In this document: positions 15,501 through 28,800 of the stretch, one piece after another
Numbering within the stretch: position 1 is the first letter of the stretch
How the letters are laid out: every line of letters begins with the position of its first letter
Assembly (NCBI GenBank): GCA_964035545.1
Contig: OZ037766.1
Coordinates: forward strand, 14,869,222 to 14,933,221
Length of the DNA stretch: 64,000 nt
Direction: 5' to 3'
Source of the DNA: Bugula neritina
Lineage: Eukaryota > Bryozoa > Gymnolaemata > Cheilostomatida > Bugulidae
Position numbers and translations under genes: made by a program
The notes under the pieces: generated by a model
The model's input: the letters and a program-made list of their open reading frames with translations, nothing else
Databases searched by the model: none
What the model was told of the DNA's origin: nothing

Positions 15501-18500
15501 TGGCAGCATTTGGTCTAAACTAATTATGGTAACATCCAGACACAAAGGTGTGGAAGCGGGGAGAGCAAGAGCTGAGCAAGCTCTGGAAACAGTTCCTTAC
15601 AGGTGTGCACGCAGCTTATGCTGATGAGTAATGTATATGGTGTTAAACTCTAAAGTCTAATCTCATGTATATCAGAGAATAGCAGGACTACTGCAGTGTC
15701 AAGCCACCACGGTTAGTGTGACAGTGACTGGCTATGCATGGCATTGCGTTATTCCTGCTCATCTGCACCATAAATCATCACTCTTCACCCATGCAAAGAT
15801 TTATTTGTCTCCGAAGGCTATTACAGTAATTATCCCTTCCTACAGTTTTTCTTTACACACACACCACACACACCACACACACACACCACACACACACACT
15901 ACACACCACACACACACCACACACACAACACACACCACACACACACACCACACACACACACACACACACACCACACACACACACACACACCACACACACT
16001 ACAGTAGTCAATTCTAAAGTATTTCAGCTAGTACATTGTTGGCATCCGAAATAATGTAGGGTTTAACCAGTTTCCAAGTAAGCAGCTTGCACCTCAGTGA
16101 CCCAACCATTCTTACAATAGCCAGTCAATTAGTCTAAAGACACTCTGGCTCTAGCTGTTTCAGGGTAGCTCTGCCATTACTAATCTTGTGGGTGGGCAGC
16201 CTGGGTAGTACTGGTGGAGCATACCTCGTATATTCAAATCTGGTAAAAAGGAAATTGTGTTGAGGTTGTATTAAAAGCAGATTTGTGCCCAGTAGTAAAT
16301 GGGTTTCACTGAGATGCTTAGTCTATGATCAAATCCTCAACTAAAATTGTAGCAATGCCTTCCAGTAGGCAGTAGCTATAAAAAGCATATTTCTTATTAT
16401 ATTTATCTGGGTTGTGCCACTTCTTTCAAGATGATGCAGAAATAGTCCCTTGTGATGTTGAAATGTCTAGTTAATTTAATTAACACAGTTTCTTATGGTG
16501 TATTTTATTAATACAAATTGGTACTGACTAGTAAATGCTTTCACTTCCTAATAATAGCCTATAGTTCATGGTTGTAAATATCCGCTATTTCAAGCATTTT
16601 TCAGATGTGCGGAATAATAGATTTGTGTTTATATGTGTAATATTGTATATCATAGCAGAATTTTCTGCCTAATGATCTGAACATCGAGGGCTAAACTTTT
16701 GAAGTTGGACTCGTTCGTTATGCTTTATAGCAGCAGGGAGATGGATCTATAACTAAATAGAGGGCTAAACACAAATAACTGATTGAAACTAAGAAAATAT
16801 ATTTAGAATACATACCACTGGCTTACTGCTACAAGATTACAAGTTTATTCTCTACGGTTATCAGCATCTCAATAAGACACGATTGTGATGCAACCATCAC
16901 CGGAACAGATGCAAGAGCAGCAAATCAATAGAACTCCAGCTTACAGTGTTTTTGTTTTTCAAAGTTGTAAATTTTAGCAGCTGATAAGTGACTTTTGTTA
17001 TGGCATCACATATTCACTTGGGGGCTGTAGATTATCGCTGGCCTTCTATTTAGACGAAGTTTATCAATTAGAATTCCTAAAAATAGCCTCTAATGGCTGC
17101 AAAGAAAAATAAATACTTTTATATTTGGCAGTCTTAGCGAGCTGTAATTTCATCAATATCTTAGTAAATCTTGAGCTGCTCTAATTAGTGCCATGCTTTC
17201 TTGGTGTAGAATAGAGTGGTGACGTTTGAAAGATTGCTTCATCTGTTGTTGCATACGCCTTTGCAAATTATACTTCTGTGCAGCATGTTGACAAGCTGTG
17301 TTGCAGGTCACAGATGGTGTTATGCATTATTTAACTGTTAATTTGATAGGTTTCCCTGTTTTTAATTTATAATGTTCAGGAGGGACATGGAATTATGTTA
17401 CTTTCAATAAGTTGAAATAACCTGTTAAGGTCAGATTTGCTGCAAACTTTTTTATAACTCAGTTCTAACTTCTAGCTAAAATTGATTCTTTTCTCGTCTA
17501 TTTTAATTCTTTATAAAATAATGGCAAAGGAAACAAATTCATTGGCTAGATAAGTGTTAAACCATGTCTTTAGATTAGAGAAAGAGAAGATGCTGGTGTG
17601 GAGCTCATTCCTTGAAGTAGAGATGTGTTACGGGACTGAGGATTCTCTAGACCACATCAAGAGGAGAGCCCTGCAGCAGATGGACGAACTAAAGGTCTAT
17701 CAGGAGCTGGTCAAACTCTACTCCAAACTACAAAACCTTGAGGTGTGCTTGCCAGCCGTTCAACCATTAACTCAGTAGCTTCTACAATCTAAATAGATAG
17801 TTTTTGAGAGAGATTGCATTATCTCAAATTTCTAAATTGGCTTTCAATGTGCTCTAGCAAACGAATGTGAGCCAAGGCTACGTTATGAGTGAGCTACTGC
17901 GTGCAGACTTTGCTAGCTCCCGTCTCCAGTTTATTTTAGTAACCTGCCATCTATTCTATTTGGGTAAAAAAATTACCAACCTGATATAAGTAATTTGAGA
18001 GTAAAAATATAGCCAATTTTGTTTTTGAATTTTTAAACAGGCAATCAGAAGAAGTTTGGCTGAAAAATCTCATGTTGCCTTGTTAATCTGCTTTATCCTA
18101 AATTCACCAAACTGGCTTATCAAATTTTCCAAGTGCAAATCACAAATATCTACATCTAAATATTTATCCACCTTTTTGCACTCAAATAAATGCATTTGAA
18201 ACTGCACGAGCGCAGGCCCATTAAATCAATGGGGCATGTTACATTTGGTTGTGCTGAAAAGGTTAAAATTAGATTCTAGCAAATCTGGTGGGCACGAAAA
18301 GCATTAATTTCAACATAAATCCTCCAAACAAACGTAGATGAACTGCATGAGCTGTCAAGTATGCTGAATTATGCTTTATCAGAATATGCTTGTGTATGAC
18401 TAGCATCACGTAACACTAAATATTGCCAATACTGTTGCCCATTCACACTCGGGAGTGTCTGTCTACACTCTACATGTTGGACAGTCTTTGCCTGAAGTCT

Positions 18501-21500
18501 TTTATCACCTTAATTGATCGTTTGTATTGAATTGCTCAATATAACATCCTGGCTCACTTCCACTGTTTGAGATTGACTAAATTGAATCAATTAACTTGAA
18601 TATTTCCACTGAATTGTGACGTCTATATTGGTGTAGTTTAATCATGACCTTTCATTCAATAATGTAAAGTTACCTATTTCACATATTTGTGGTCAAATTC
18701 GAATTAGTGCTGGAATTAGTAAGATAATTCATAGATTAGTATGAAGCATCAAATCAAATTAGAAAGTATCCTAACACATTATTTAAACTTTGCAAAGCCT
18801 CCTTTTGTGAAACTTTTTTTCAAGCTAGTAGTAATATTTATTGCAATTGGAAACTGCCAAGTAATTGTTTGACCAGTGGCAAGCTTCCTTGGCTCACTCA
18901 CTCGCTACCTTTCAAAGCATCCAGCACAGCTTCAATACGCGGAACTCATTCCAACTATTTATTTTAAAATCTCTCACATATTGTATCAATCAACTAGCCT
19001 ATTAAGCTATTAAAAAATTGGACAACACAAGTCTATTCTAGTATATTCAAGTATTCTATAAATTCTTGCACCTGGAGCTGCTGCTAACTTGCCAACTTAT
19101 CTCCTTTAAAATCTGTTCTAAGTTTAGTCGCTCCAAAAGAAACATTTTTGGCACTATATTCCTACATTATGCATTCTCTCTGATCATCAATGTACACTGG
19201 CAGTTGTAATTCTAGGAAGCCGAGCAATGTTACAGAACTATGCTGAGGAAATGGGCTGACCAACCCGCAGTTTGGTCTGAATATGGGCGTTTCCTGTTTG
19301 CAAACTCCAAGGTGGAGAGTGCCCGTTCACTTTTACAGAGATGTCTGAAAACACTTGCAACCAAGTTTCGTAAGTCTGTTATATTACTCGTAAGAGGTTT
19401 TGAGTGTCTTTCATATTGGGGTTGCTCTATTCATAGTAACATGCAGTGAGCACCATTGCATCATAAGTGCTATATAGGATAACTTAATAACATTGGCATC
19501 AAATGCTCATTTGTGCCATGGACATTGGACAGAACTAAACAATACAACTAAGTTGTGCCATAATTCAGTGTCAAAATTAATATACATGAAGTAAATAATG
19601 GTCAATTGTTTCCAAAAATTGTATAAGGTGTTCAGCCAATTAGCTTCTGGCTGGTGAAGTAGATTGTACTGCCTAAATATTATTCATAGCTATTGCAGCT
19701 GTAACCTCCTTTCTCTTCCATTCACCTTTTGGTGTCCAGCAGTTCTTTCCCAACATTACAGTTATATAATTCATAATCATTACTATATCAATTAGAATAT
19801 CATTTCCTTCTACTTAATTAATATTATGTTTGTCTTATGTTAATCTCTTCCCACCCTTCATTTACCGGAATATGAAAAACCTATCTATTACTGAGCCAAT
19901 ATGAATAATCACAGCATATGTTATAGGCTTGTCATATAGGTATATAATCTATATGCTCATTTTTCCCTCAATATTAAATGCAGTTTGATATATATTGCAA
20001 TAGCAGTTGATTAACAACTGAATTAAATGAATATATGTTGTAAGAATTTGTAAATTAAATTATAATTTAAAAAGCTTCAATTGCATTTTAACCTAGACTT
20101 GTGGGTTGCTCCCATTTTTTCAGGTTTCTAAGTTTTTAGATCTTAGAAATCTTAAAACCAAGAGTTTTATTTTTCCATTGTATAATTAGGAAATTTAGCT
20201 GCTCAATATTTCATCTGCCAGCTTATATCTAGCTAATAAATTTGTTAATAATTTATATGATTTCTACTCTGATTTTAATAAGTTACATGGTCAGTAAATT
20301 ACTGTTTATTTTGTTTGCTAAACTTGTGGTTATTGCCTGATCAGAAATTTCTTCTCAAATTATACTAAACAAATTATGGTAAACATTTATGGCAGTAATT
20401 TCTGTAGCAATTAGTAATGATGTGAATAGCTTGGCTATGGCCTGCCTTGCATTACCATAGTCAAGTAATTGATCATATTTCGGAATTTATTTTCTAGTTT
20501 TGCAGTATATTAACTATGTTGGACAGTTTTTTTTTGTATTATATTATTATTTTTACCGTCTGATTAAATACTAAAAGTGTTTGTTGTGTGCAGACATTGA
20601 GGTGATAATGAAGTTTGCTCAAATGGAGCTGGCTGGAGGTAATATGGAGAGATTCACAACACTGTTTGAGAATGTTATGAGTAACTTTCCTAAGAGAACT
20701 GACGTCTGGTCTGTGTATATAGATCAGCTTATCAAGTCTGAACACTACGAACATGCCAGGTACGTGTAACCCAGAATCTACCCTCCCCTCCACGTGTGAG
20801 TTGAATGTATCAAATATAAACTATGGAGACAAGAGTCTAGTCTGTAACAAAGTGGTTCATAGCTGTGAGTGTGCATATATAAAGAGTATATTTAGGATAA
20901 TCTCAATGAAACCTTTGGTCTTTGATGGAATAATTTGGCAAGCTATGAATTGTGCAAGACAGAAAAAACCGGTGTCTGGCTGGTGAATAAACTCATCTGC
21001 ATGTTTAAAATTAGATGGTAACATTCTATAATTATCATTAGCTGGTTATAATGAAATGGAAACATCACCTACTATTTATAAAACTCTTGCTTCATAAATT
21101 ACCTGAACACATTCCTTCACACCACCTGTCTCTAGTTGTGGTGGAGAGGGAAAATTTGCAAGTTTAATAAAACCAGTTGCTTTAGATCTTGCATTGTATC
21201 GATTGTTCTAAGTATATAATAGAATTACAATGTCTGTCACACTTGTAGAGCAGTTCACCTCATTCTACCCTTGCCATCATCTATCTTCATGCTGAAATTA
21301 GAAAAAATAAGCACTGTATTATAAAACTGAAATTAAGAACAAATAATTATTTGGTCAATTAATCACCGTAGTTTTTATTTTTAAAAAGATAGAATTTAAA
21401 TGGTTAGTAATAGTAATGGCCTAATATTTGTCGATGGGTGCTTACAATAAGACACAGACATAGTAAAGAATTGTTACTCCAATGTAAATATTCTAAATAT

Positions 21501-23156
21501 TATTAATGTCAATATAAAACTATTGTATTTACTCACTAATAACCAAATGAAAGCAATTTCCTGGCAAACAACAGCCAACGTCATGCCTTCTAACTTTTTC
21601 ATGCATTGGCAATAAAGCCATTAAAAATATTGTTTTATTCAACAAAAATAGTAGATAAAGTAATATTAATGTTTAATTAAAGGACAGGCTGTAATTATTG
21701 ATGGGCTTTACTTTGCCACAAACGATGCATAATATAAAGCCAGCTCTCTACAAACATATATGGTATTACTATTAGAATAATATTGTGTTGTGTTAGTGCC
21801 AAACCTGACTTTTTCTATGAAACAACAGAGAGATACATATTCATGTATGCTCTAGTCACTCACTACCTTCTGTGCAGTGGTTGGTTAGATAGATGTGCCA
21901 TTCATTATGTAGTGGAATAATAAATTACAAATAATTTAAAACGTAATCACGTTTACCAAGTAGTAACGGCATAGTCGTTTTATTTCAAAAATGCATTATC
22001 TTTTGATATTGCATTTTGTGCATTGACGGTTTTATTTGGGCTTTCGGTAAAAATTGATCAATTTTAGCATAAAAATTTTGTTTGTAAAATCGATTCTGAT
22101 AAAATGAACAATCTGTAAAACTGAACCTAATTATTCAACACATTCTAGGAGAAGTGTGCGTATAATATATTGATAAATATATTTAAATGAATGTAATGTT
22201 TAATGAATGGTGCATAATGATAGCAAAATCAATTGACATTTGTTTTGATCCAATAATTGGCTTGCACTGCTCAATAGTTATTATGAATTAGCTTGTCATT
22301 AAATTATTGAAATATGTGCTGTTTTGTCCTAATAATAGTAAGCTTCTTCAGTTGCACCAATTTCATTGAATTAAGTCAGTCACTTATAGAATGAGTTTGA
22401 TTTTGTAATTAAGGGACATGTTATTGGAGTTGCTAAGGAGTTTATTGTATTTTACAGCCTAATTAATTGAATAATAATTGATGTGCTTTTAGTCCATTCT
22501 TAATGACTTGACACGGTGAGGTCATCATTATGTAATAATTACACACAATTGCTAGCTGGTAATTGATGCAAGTGTATATTGCATTAGATTATAATCTTGG
22601 CAAGATTGCCTTTGTATTAGTTACAGTTACTGGTTGTCACAACCAACTTTCTGTCATTCCACTTTATATACAGTGCTCCCTCCATATCTTAGGGTTCCAG
22701 TTCTCACGAAATTCCATAGGTCACAGGAAGGACTCAAACCCCCCTCCCCATTTTGTGGCTTGTGTATTGGGACAAAAAAAGTTGCTGAGTTTTGAATCCG
22801 CTGAATTTACTATGTCATGAATTGAGGTTTCCGGATTCGTGGCGGTGTATCATGAACATTGTTATCATATTATCTTGTTGTAAAATTATATCAAACAGAA
22901 GCCTTGTAATATCAATAATAACTAAAATGTGAAATGTAGTTCTAACCTATTTTTAATCAAAATTCATGCTCAAATCATACTCAATCTAGTAACAAGGTTT
23001 TTTCGTGTTTCTAGAAATATCTTACGGAGAGCAGTGATGCAAAAGTGGAGCAGCAAAAAGATCCAATTCTTTGTTGGAAAGTTTAAAGACTTTGAAACAA
23101 AATATGGTACTGAAGAGAGTTTGGCTGAAGCTACTGCACTCCTGAACACTGTTTAG
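573..23156 (+). CDS. PDCD11: RRP5/PDCD11 homologue (rRNA biogenesis S1/HAT protein), 3' part of gene
   Basis: RRP5 is a nucleolar factor of the SSU processome needed for pre-rRNA cleavage; its S1 domains bind RNA and its C-terminal HAT repeats bind protein. I place 23 coding exons, all with AG/GT borders and compatible phases: 573-767, 1127-1201, 1727-1822, 2229-2448, 2703-2840, 3079-3218, 3536-3649, 4149-4219, 4323-4445, 4896-5081, 6080-6212, 9159-9363, 10165-10405, 10680-10868, 12042-12133, 13461-13738, 14115-14273, 14614-14664, 15436-15602, 17574-17742, 19216-19369, 20594-20759, 23015-23156. They sum to 3504 nt, or 1167 residues plus stop, about the last 60% of a protein usually near 1,870 residues. 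S1 signatures recur up to 10868 (for example RFKEGQVVNCRYVKRL). 12042-14664 is a low-complexity linker. From 15436 the text is HAT repeats, including KRTDVWSVYIDQLIKSE and the C-terminal KYGTEE. Most intron bounds are firm; the short linker exon 14614-14664 is less so. Confidence 0.9.
4575..4775 (-). repeat. tRNA-derived SINE, degenerate copy
   Basis: It lies in an intron of the RRP5 gene. Read on the minus strand it starts with a tRNA-like head with A-box-like TAGCGGTTAGAGTG and a decayed B box, followed by a core shared with the copies at about 36.25 and 56.55 kb (the 'cttcctaacat' block and the 'ggctaaggactt' block on the plus strand). Boundaries are approximate. Confidence 0.65.
6213..9158 (+). 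other. long RRP5 intron, no gene seen
   Basis: This 2.9-kb intron separates the exons at 6080-6212 and 9159-9363. Flanking phases agree (0/0), so no coding exon is missing. It is AT-rich unique-looking sequence; I see no RNA gene or clear transposon. Confidence 0.6.
10891..10998 (+). repeat. 30-bp tandem repeat, about 3.6 units, intronic
   Basis: Units begin at 10891, 10921, 10951 and 10981, each starting tactgt and carrying actacatgcaatgtag. The first two are identical and the last is truncated and diverged. The unit contains an imperfect inverted repeat (actacat...atgtagt). It sits just after the splice donor at 10868. Confidence 0.9.
13469..13732 (+). repeat. 132-bp coding tandem duplication in RRP5 linker
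   Basis: Two head-to-tail units, 13469-13600 and 13601-13732, lie inside one exon and encode 44 residues each, starting VQSQPQ and ending KDTGVH. By eye they differ at one base (a P/L change). The unit is rich in Ser, Lys and Asp. Because 132 is divisible by three, the frame is kept. Confidence 0.95.
15855..16002 (+). repeat. interrupted CA-rich simple repeat
   Basis: An acacac/ccacac low-complexity tract in the RRP5 intron after the exon at 15436-15602. Unlike the two long CA/GT tracts elsewhere, it is interrupted by frequent cc doublets. Confidence 0.9.
20760..23014 (+). other. last RRP5 intron, no gene seen
   Basis: The 2.25-kb final intron has phase 2 on both sides (the AG of an Arg codon is split from its last base), so the HAT exons flanking it join directly. 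The inside is AT-rich with no recognisable feature. Confidence 0.6.
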
Positions 23157-23895
23157 TCATTAAGACTTGAAATCTTGTCACAATGTTTACACCATTTTTC
23201 GTCTGATTGCTGTGTATAATTACACTATGTAATATAGTTGTAATAATTATATATAATCTTAATAAGTATGTTTTTATGGTTCTTTATTACATTTATTTGC
23301 AAAGTTCATATTTGCAAAATATCCTGAGCACAAATAAAAAAAATAAATTAGTTTATAATATAATACTACATATATAGTGTTTCTGTATATCAAATTGAAG
23401 ATAAATAGTATTGTAGATTTACACAGAAAAGTACAACAATGCAGCTTCCCATTCGGCAGTCAGTACATGTACATATAAATAGAAAATATTGATATACAAT
23501 TACGTGTGTAAGAATATATTAGTTATATAAATCTGCCTAAATAATATATATCTACAAGACTGTTTTTGGACTTTGACTTTAAAACATAAAATTCATGCTT
23601 ACTGCAAGCCCAACACAGGAATATAGGACAATTGTCTGAGATTTTAGAAGAACAATGATTAAAACATAAATTCATCACTGGTATAGATAATCATTAGACT
23701 ACATAAATATCTTAGATATAAAAGTACCGGACACCGAATGGAATAGATCAATAAATAATATTTTGTATCAATATTACTGATTGTCAATATCAAATTGGAT
23801 AGCTGCACCAAGAGATTATGACTGGCTATAAATACTAAGACTGGAGAGATAGTTGACTAAGATACAGCAGTTGAATTCTTTCTGTGTTTGGCTGA
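23157..23895. other. convergent 3' intergenic region
   Basis: It lies between the stop codons of RRP5 (+) and the Ig gene (-). A plus-strand AATAAA lies at 23333-23338. Minus-strand AATAAA equivalents (tttatt) lie at 23283-23288 and 23292-23297, past the plus-strand stop. The two 3' UTRs could therefore overlap tail to tail. Confidence 0.5.
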
Positions 23896-25371
23896 TTATC
23901 TCCTGGCTGCAGGATCCTCTTTTTCAATAACATATACGAAAACATCTTTACGTTCAACCTGTAGCCCATCATCATTTATTGCTGTACAAGTAAGGGTTCC
24001 ACTCCAGAAGTGAAAGTCATAGTCTAAATTGTGAACTTCTAAATCCCCATTACCATGAATCTATAAATGCAAAAATTACAAATTTAGTACACCTTGTTTT
24101 GCTGGCTCTAAATAATTTAAAATATATTCTCCATATATGTATGTACATGAAATAGTAACACAAATAAATTATAAGATTTTAACCCGTACCTTAATATTTT
24201 CATTTTCTGTAATCTGTCGGATTTCATTTCCTTGGATGTCATTCATTGTCCATCTTATTTTTGGTGCAGCAGATGTGTGACCTTGAGTGGCTCGGCAAAC
24301 AGCGTACAGGGTTGTGCCTTGCACCTGGAATATGCTGCTCGTCCACTGATATATCATTGGAGGCTTTTCACTTGATTTCACAACTGCAATTTTAATAATT
24401 TTATTTAACAACATTATTGGTATATGTACAATGTAGTTTCATAGTTACATAAATTAGACACTCTTGAATAATGTAAAATGCTACTAACCTGGGTCATCTG
24501 CGGCTCTTTCTTTTACTACTACTTCGAAGGTAGAAGTAACTCTTTTAGTCAGAGAGTCAGCTATGCAAGTATATTTTCCAGCATGTTCCAGCTTAGCGTT
24601 CTTGATATACAGGTTTGCTTTTACTGTGGTGCTGTGATGTGAATGCTTTGGAGATATTAGGTTTGTAGCCACTGTGTCTAATGGACCCTGCAGAAGTAAA
24701 ACACACATTTATATATATAGTAGAACGCGTTTCCAGATCCTTTGAATGAAAATAATGCAGTAGTTGGCTCTGTGCCATCAACTTTTGTCATTTATAGCTA
24801 AGATTTGCATCCCTGAACAAGGCTGTTTAAAATCAAAGAAAATTAGTCATTGGACCTTTGCCAACTATGCTAAGTCCTTGTGTACAAGCAACAATTAAAT
24901 TAAGTACAACTTGCAAAATTTTCAGATAGATTGATATTTTACCTGTTCAAAGTATTCATCATTGAAGAGCCAGTGAAACACTGGGGTTCGAGTGCCATTG
25001 GCTTCGCATGGTATGGTTATGGCATCCCCTTCAGTCACAGTTATAATGCTTCCATCAGCTAGAATATCGGATGCGAATTTGGCTACAGCTGCTTTGCTGA
25101 ACCTGAGTTTCTTTTTGAGAGGCTGAAATAGAGGTAGAAGCATTCTAAATTTTCAAATTGTAAAAATGGGGTAATTGGTAATCAAAGCAATTTCACATTA
25201 GTAACTAGTTAAGTATTAGCTTAGTCCCAATTCAGGAACATTTTATCCATGTTGTTACATAAGCAGAAAAACTTGTAGGTAATAAATTAATGTTTCAATA
25301 CTTACTGCTGCTGAAGGGTTCAGTGAAGCGCTGATTAGTACAAATAATACTATTGCTGTGTTTGGTAGCAT
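23896..25371 (-). CDS. secreted two-Ig-domain protein (IMP-L2/zig-like architecture)
   Basis: There are five exons with consistent phases: 25306-25371, 24943-25122, 24489-24687, 24190-24383, 23896-24060, giving 267 residues. Exon 1 encodes a hydrophobic signal peptide (MLPNTAIVLFVLISAS). Ig domain 1 has Cys in ITIPCEA, Trp in FHWLF and the second Cys in HAGKYTCIAD. Ig domain 2 has YAVCRA, IRWTMND and SGTLTCTAIND. There is no transmembrane segment or GPI-type tail; the protein ends in a polar KEDPAARR, so it is probably secreted. Length, two Ig domains and the GDLEVHNL...FVYV end resemble insect IMP-L2 (a secreted binder of insulin-like peptides) and nematode zig proteins. That assignment is inference from memory, not a search. 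A TATA box lies about 135 bp upstream of the ATG. Confidence 0.8.
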
Positions 25372-25504
25372 GTTGAAGGTTGTACGTCTTAAAGATATCA
25401 CTTTAAAAAGATTTATAATAGTAGTCAAGTGTCAACAAGAGCTCTCTGCAAGTGTTCACTGGAGTTGAGTTGGTAATTATACTGAATTCTTCGGAGAAGG
25501 CAAG

Positions 25505-25512
25505 CTTTTATA
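25505..25512 (-). promoter_or_regulatory. TATA box for the Ig-domain gene
   Basis: On the minus strand this reads TATAAAAG, 134-141 bp upstream of the signal-peptide ATG at 25371. A start site about 30 bp downstream would leave a 5' UTR of roughly 100 bp. Confidence 0.5.
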
Positions 25513-25591
25513 ATCATTCCCACCGGAACTAACTGTAGATATTAGCATCACCAGCCAATCAAAACATTTCTTGGCTCCTGTTACATGTTAC

Positions 25592-25597
25592 TTTATT
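25592..25597 (-). promoter_or_regulatory. poly(A) signal for the small upstream gene
   Basis: Minus-strand AATAAA, about 280 bp after the inferred stop codon at 25873-25875 and just before the promoter of the Ig gene, so the two genes would be close head-to-tail neighbours. Confidence 0.4.
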
Positions 25598-25872
25598 GAT
25601 TGAATGGGCGTGGAAATACACAGCTGATGGGAGATTGCATCATCCCAGGTTGCCCAATCACAGTTTTACTATGATATAGATTATACAAGCCATCATGAAT
25701 ATTAAAACTACAAAGTATAGCTGCAGTAATGATAATTATGTGGAATACTACAAGAGCCATATATTTTAATAAAGTATTTGCAAGATAAATCAAACAGCAG
25801 ATTTTCATAAAAGATTATTATATCTCCTATTTTTATGTAAGTAAACATTAAATTATAACTTTTAAGTACTAT

Positions 25873-28800
25873 TCACTGTGAAAAATTGGATGAAAATTGC
25901 CAGTTCTTGTTTTTGGTGATCACAGACAAAATAGTAGCACATTACTCAACACACACATATTATGGCATCACTTACTGCAGGCCTTTTGTCATGTCTACAA
26001 GCTGTCTGAACTTTGCCAATAGCAACCTTATCTGCTCCCTGTGCATGTTTGAACAGGTTGTACCTGAGGAGCACCTAAGATAAAGAAATGAAACTTTAGA
26101 ACAAAGAAGATTTCTTGTATTCTTTGCTGGAACCTTCTATTATATGAACCATGTAGTTGCAAAAGGCTTTTTTGGCCACTAAGGAGACAATTAAATGCTG
26201 ATGCCATTAAAGAAATTTGGCCCTTAGATTAGATTAAACAAAAGGAAAAGGTAATTTGTTATATTTACTGGCTTGCAATTTGAATGTAATAAGATTTTGT
26301 GGTTAAGAATAGATTACATGACTGTTTGGTTGTACTGAGTTAGACAAGATTGAAATTAATCCCCCTATTGTCAACATTGTTCTGAAGCAGCACAAAATAA
26401 TCAAACACTGCTATAGTAAACTGTTGAAGGAGAGAAGTTCCAATTTCATCCTCATTACTAGGAATTAGATGTATTATTCATTACAATGGGAAGATACAAT
26501 TCACAACTATGGCCATACCACAAATATAGTATTGCAGTGAAATCTATTTTTACTCTAAAAAGTACTAGCAATAATTAAGTAACTGTAGTATTTCTACAGC
26601 TCTTAATAAATATACAAGTCTAAAAATGAAAAGGCAATTCTTCATATGCACTTTCTAATTTAGTCTGATGACAAATTATGTGTTGTTAGAGTTTTTGAAG
26701 TTATCTTGTAAAGTGATCTCACCAGTCTACGTATACACTCTGCGGTGAGTTGGGGTGGTCTGATGGAGAACCTTAAAATAAATGGCAATTTTGTTTTAAT
26801 CTGTTGCTATGTTTCCTTTTAAACACAATCACTACATTCAGTGGAATATATTTCAATATTTTAAGCTTGTTTAACAACATTCAGAAAGATGATTCAACTG
26901 TTAGCAATTCCAACAATGTTTGCCACAATTGCAAATGCGATATTGTACATTTATATCGTGAAAACAGCTCAAGATTTTTCTAATATTTTAAAATAAATTG
27001 ACCAATTGACAAAAAATATCTTAAAATTGAATTGACATCACAAACTTTTTTTACAGAGAAAACACTATAATTCTTATTTTATGCTTTGTTTACAACTACC
27101 AAAGTTGTCAACATGAGCAATATATCCTAACCTTGAAGGTACTCATTTGATCTCTGCTAATATTATTCAGCGGCCCTCATTGCTGAAAACAATCTTATTT
27201 GCATTGAGTAACTTGGTGACCTGACTGTAATGTTTTCAAAGTTCACAGAGTTCAACATGGTAAGCTGAGTTTCCTCAAACAATACATTATTAGTCTTTTT
27301 CAGGGCACGTATACTAAAATTATTGCATAAACATTATGATACTTAGTGATATCATAGAGCTTACAGAGGCAACCATGTAAAGTTTAAGGGTAACAATTTG
27401 TTTTCTTAAAATAATTACATTTGTTTATGTCAGCAAAATACTGAATAATCAGTAACAGACTGTGCATGTATATCATTGATAATACAATTTATTGCTTACA
27501 GCTAATTTAAGCTCAAATTTCAATTTTTATGTGCATGTATGAAACATTAATGCTGATTCTAGCATATTTTGCTTAGTGATTGTATACACATTTCTTCCCA
27601 CAAAGGTGTAAAATATTTGAAAACCTCTATTTACACATCAAAGGATCAAGCATTCTATTTTTAGGCTGTTTTGGCGAGACAATAAATGTTTTATTGGTAT
27701 TTTATGGTTAAAATGTCTAAATTTAGCTCAGGGCTACCTAATTAAAATTCTACCTTTCAGACCTTCAGTGAATCACCGCAGTGAATCATTCTGCTTGTAG
27801 CTGTGACAAAGGTGTTTCCTGTGCGATAATTATGCTCTTGTTTCTATAAGTGACAGTTGAAGAACGTATCAATTAACAAAGTTAATGAGTACTGAAAACA
27901 TATTGTAACACAGAAGCAGCTCAAATTTTGTGGCTTGTTTGTTTTACTACATATCTTTAGGGTTGTATTTTTATTGCACAAGATGCTACAAGTATTCAAT
28001 AGGACTTTGGCAAGACATGTGCCTAAGTTACCCATACGCTTGTTTTTCTCTTTTTAAGTAACACATAATAGCTTACAGACACCTGCTAATATTTAACACC
28101 ATTTTTCTAATTAAAATTTTACATGAATTAGGAACCAATTTTGTTATTGACCAAGCAAGTCAACACTCCCGTCTATAATGTAATAATTAATAGAACTTTC
28201 AGCAAGAAGTGCTAGACAGTTGACCTAAGTTGAAGCTGGCCATTTGAAATAATTGCGTCTAGAATCGAAAATCTATGTGCGAAGTTAAACCAAGAATTGA
28301 GAAAATAAATATCCCTTAATATATTCCAAGTCTTACAAATAATATTTCTGTAGGAAATGTTTCCAGGGAAGAATTGAAAAACCAGACTGTTTATTGCATT
28401 ATTATGATAACAATTTAAACTTATGACCTTTGCTACAATGAGTTTAATCATCTCACTCCGCCACAGCTGCCAGGGATAATTACTAAAAGATGGTTTAAAG
28501 GTTTGCTAATTTGCACTATGGATTATCCCCACAATACATGTTTTTCAAGTATCTACCCAAATTTATGAATGAAAACATGATTGTAAATTAGAGTTTCTGA
28601 GGTAAATCACAAGTAGGTTGGTTATGTAACAGTCAGAGCTTAATAGTTTTTTAATCTTTTAAGCTGTTCTGTTTGTTTTAAAAAGAGCTTAACATTTATA
28701 GGATTGACCAAATTCTAAATATAATGAGGTTTTAAATAATTGCTTTGAGGTTTTGAAGTGGTGAAAGTGAATAAGTATTTCCAAAATTCAGGGAAAACAA

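Noticed and set aside
25886-26083. Plus-strand exon reading PFVMSTSCLNFANSN across 25976-26074
   Set aside because: The minus strand has much stronger splice sites at both ends and continues in frame with neighbouring exons; the plus-strand donor (GTTGTA) is weak.
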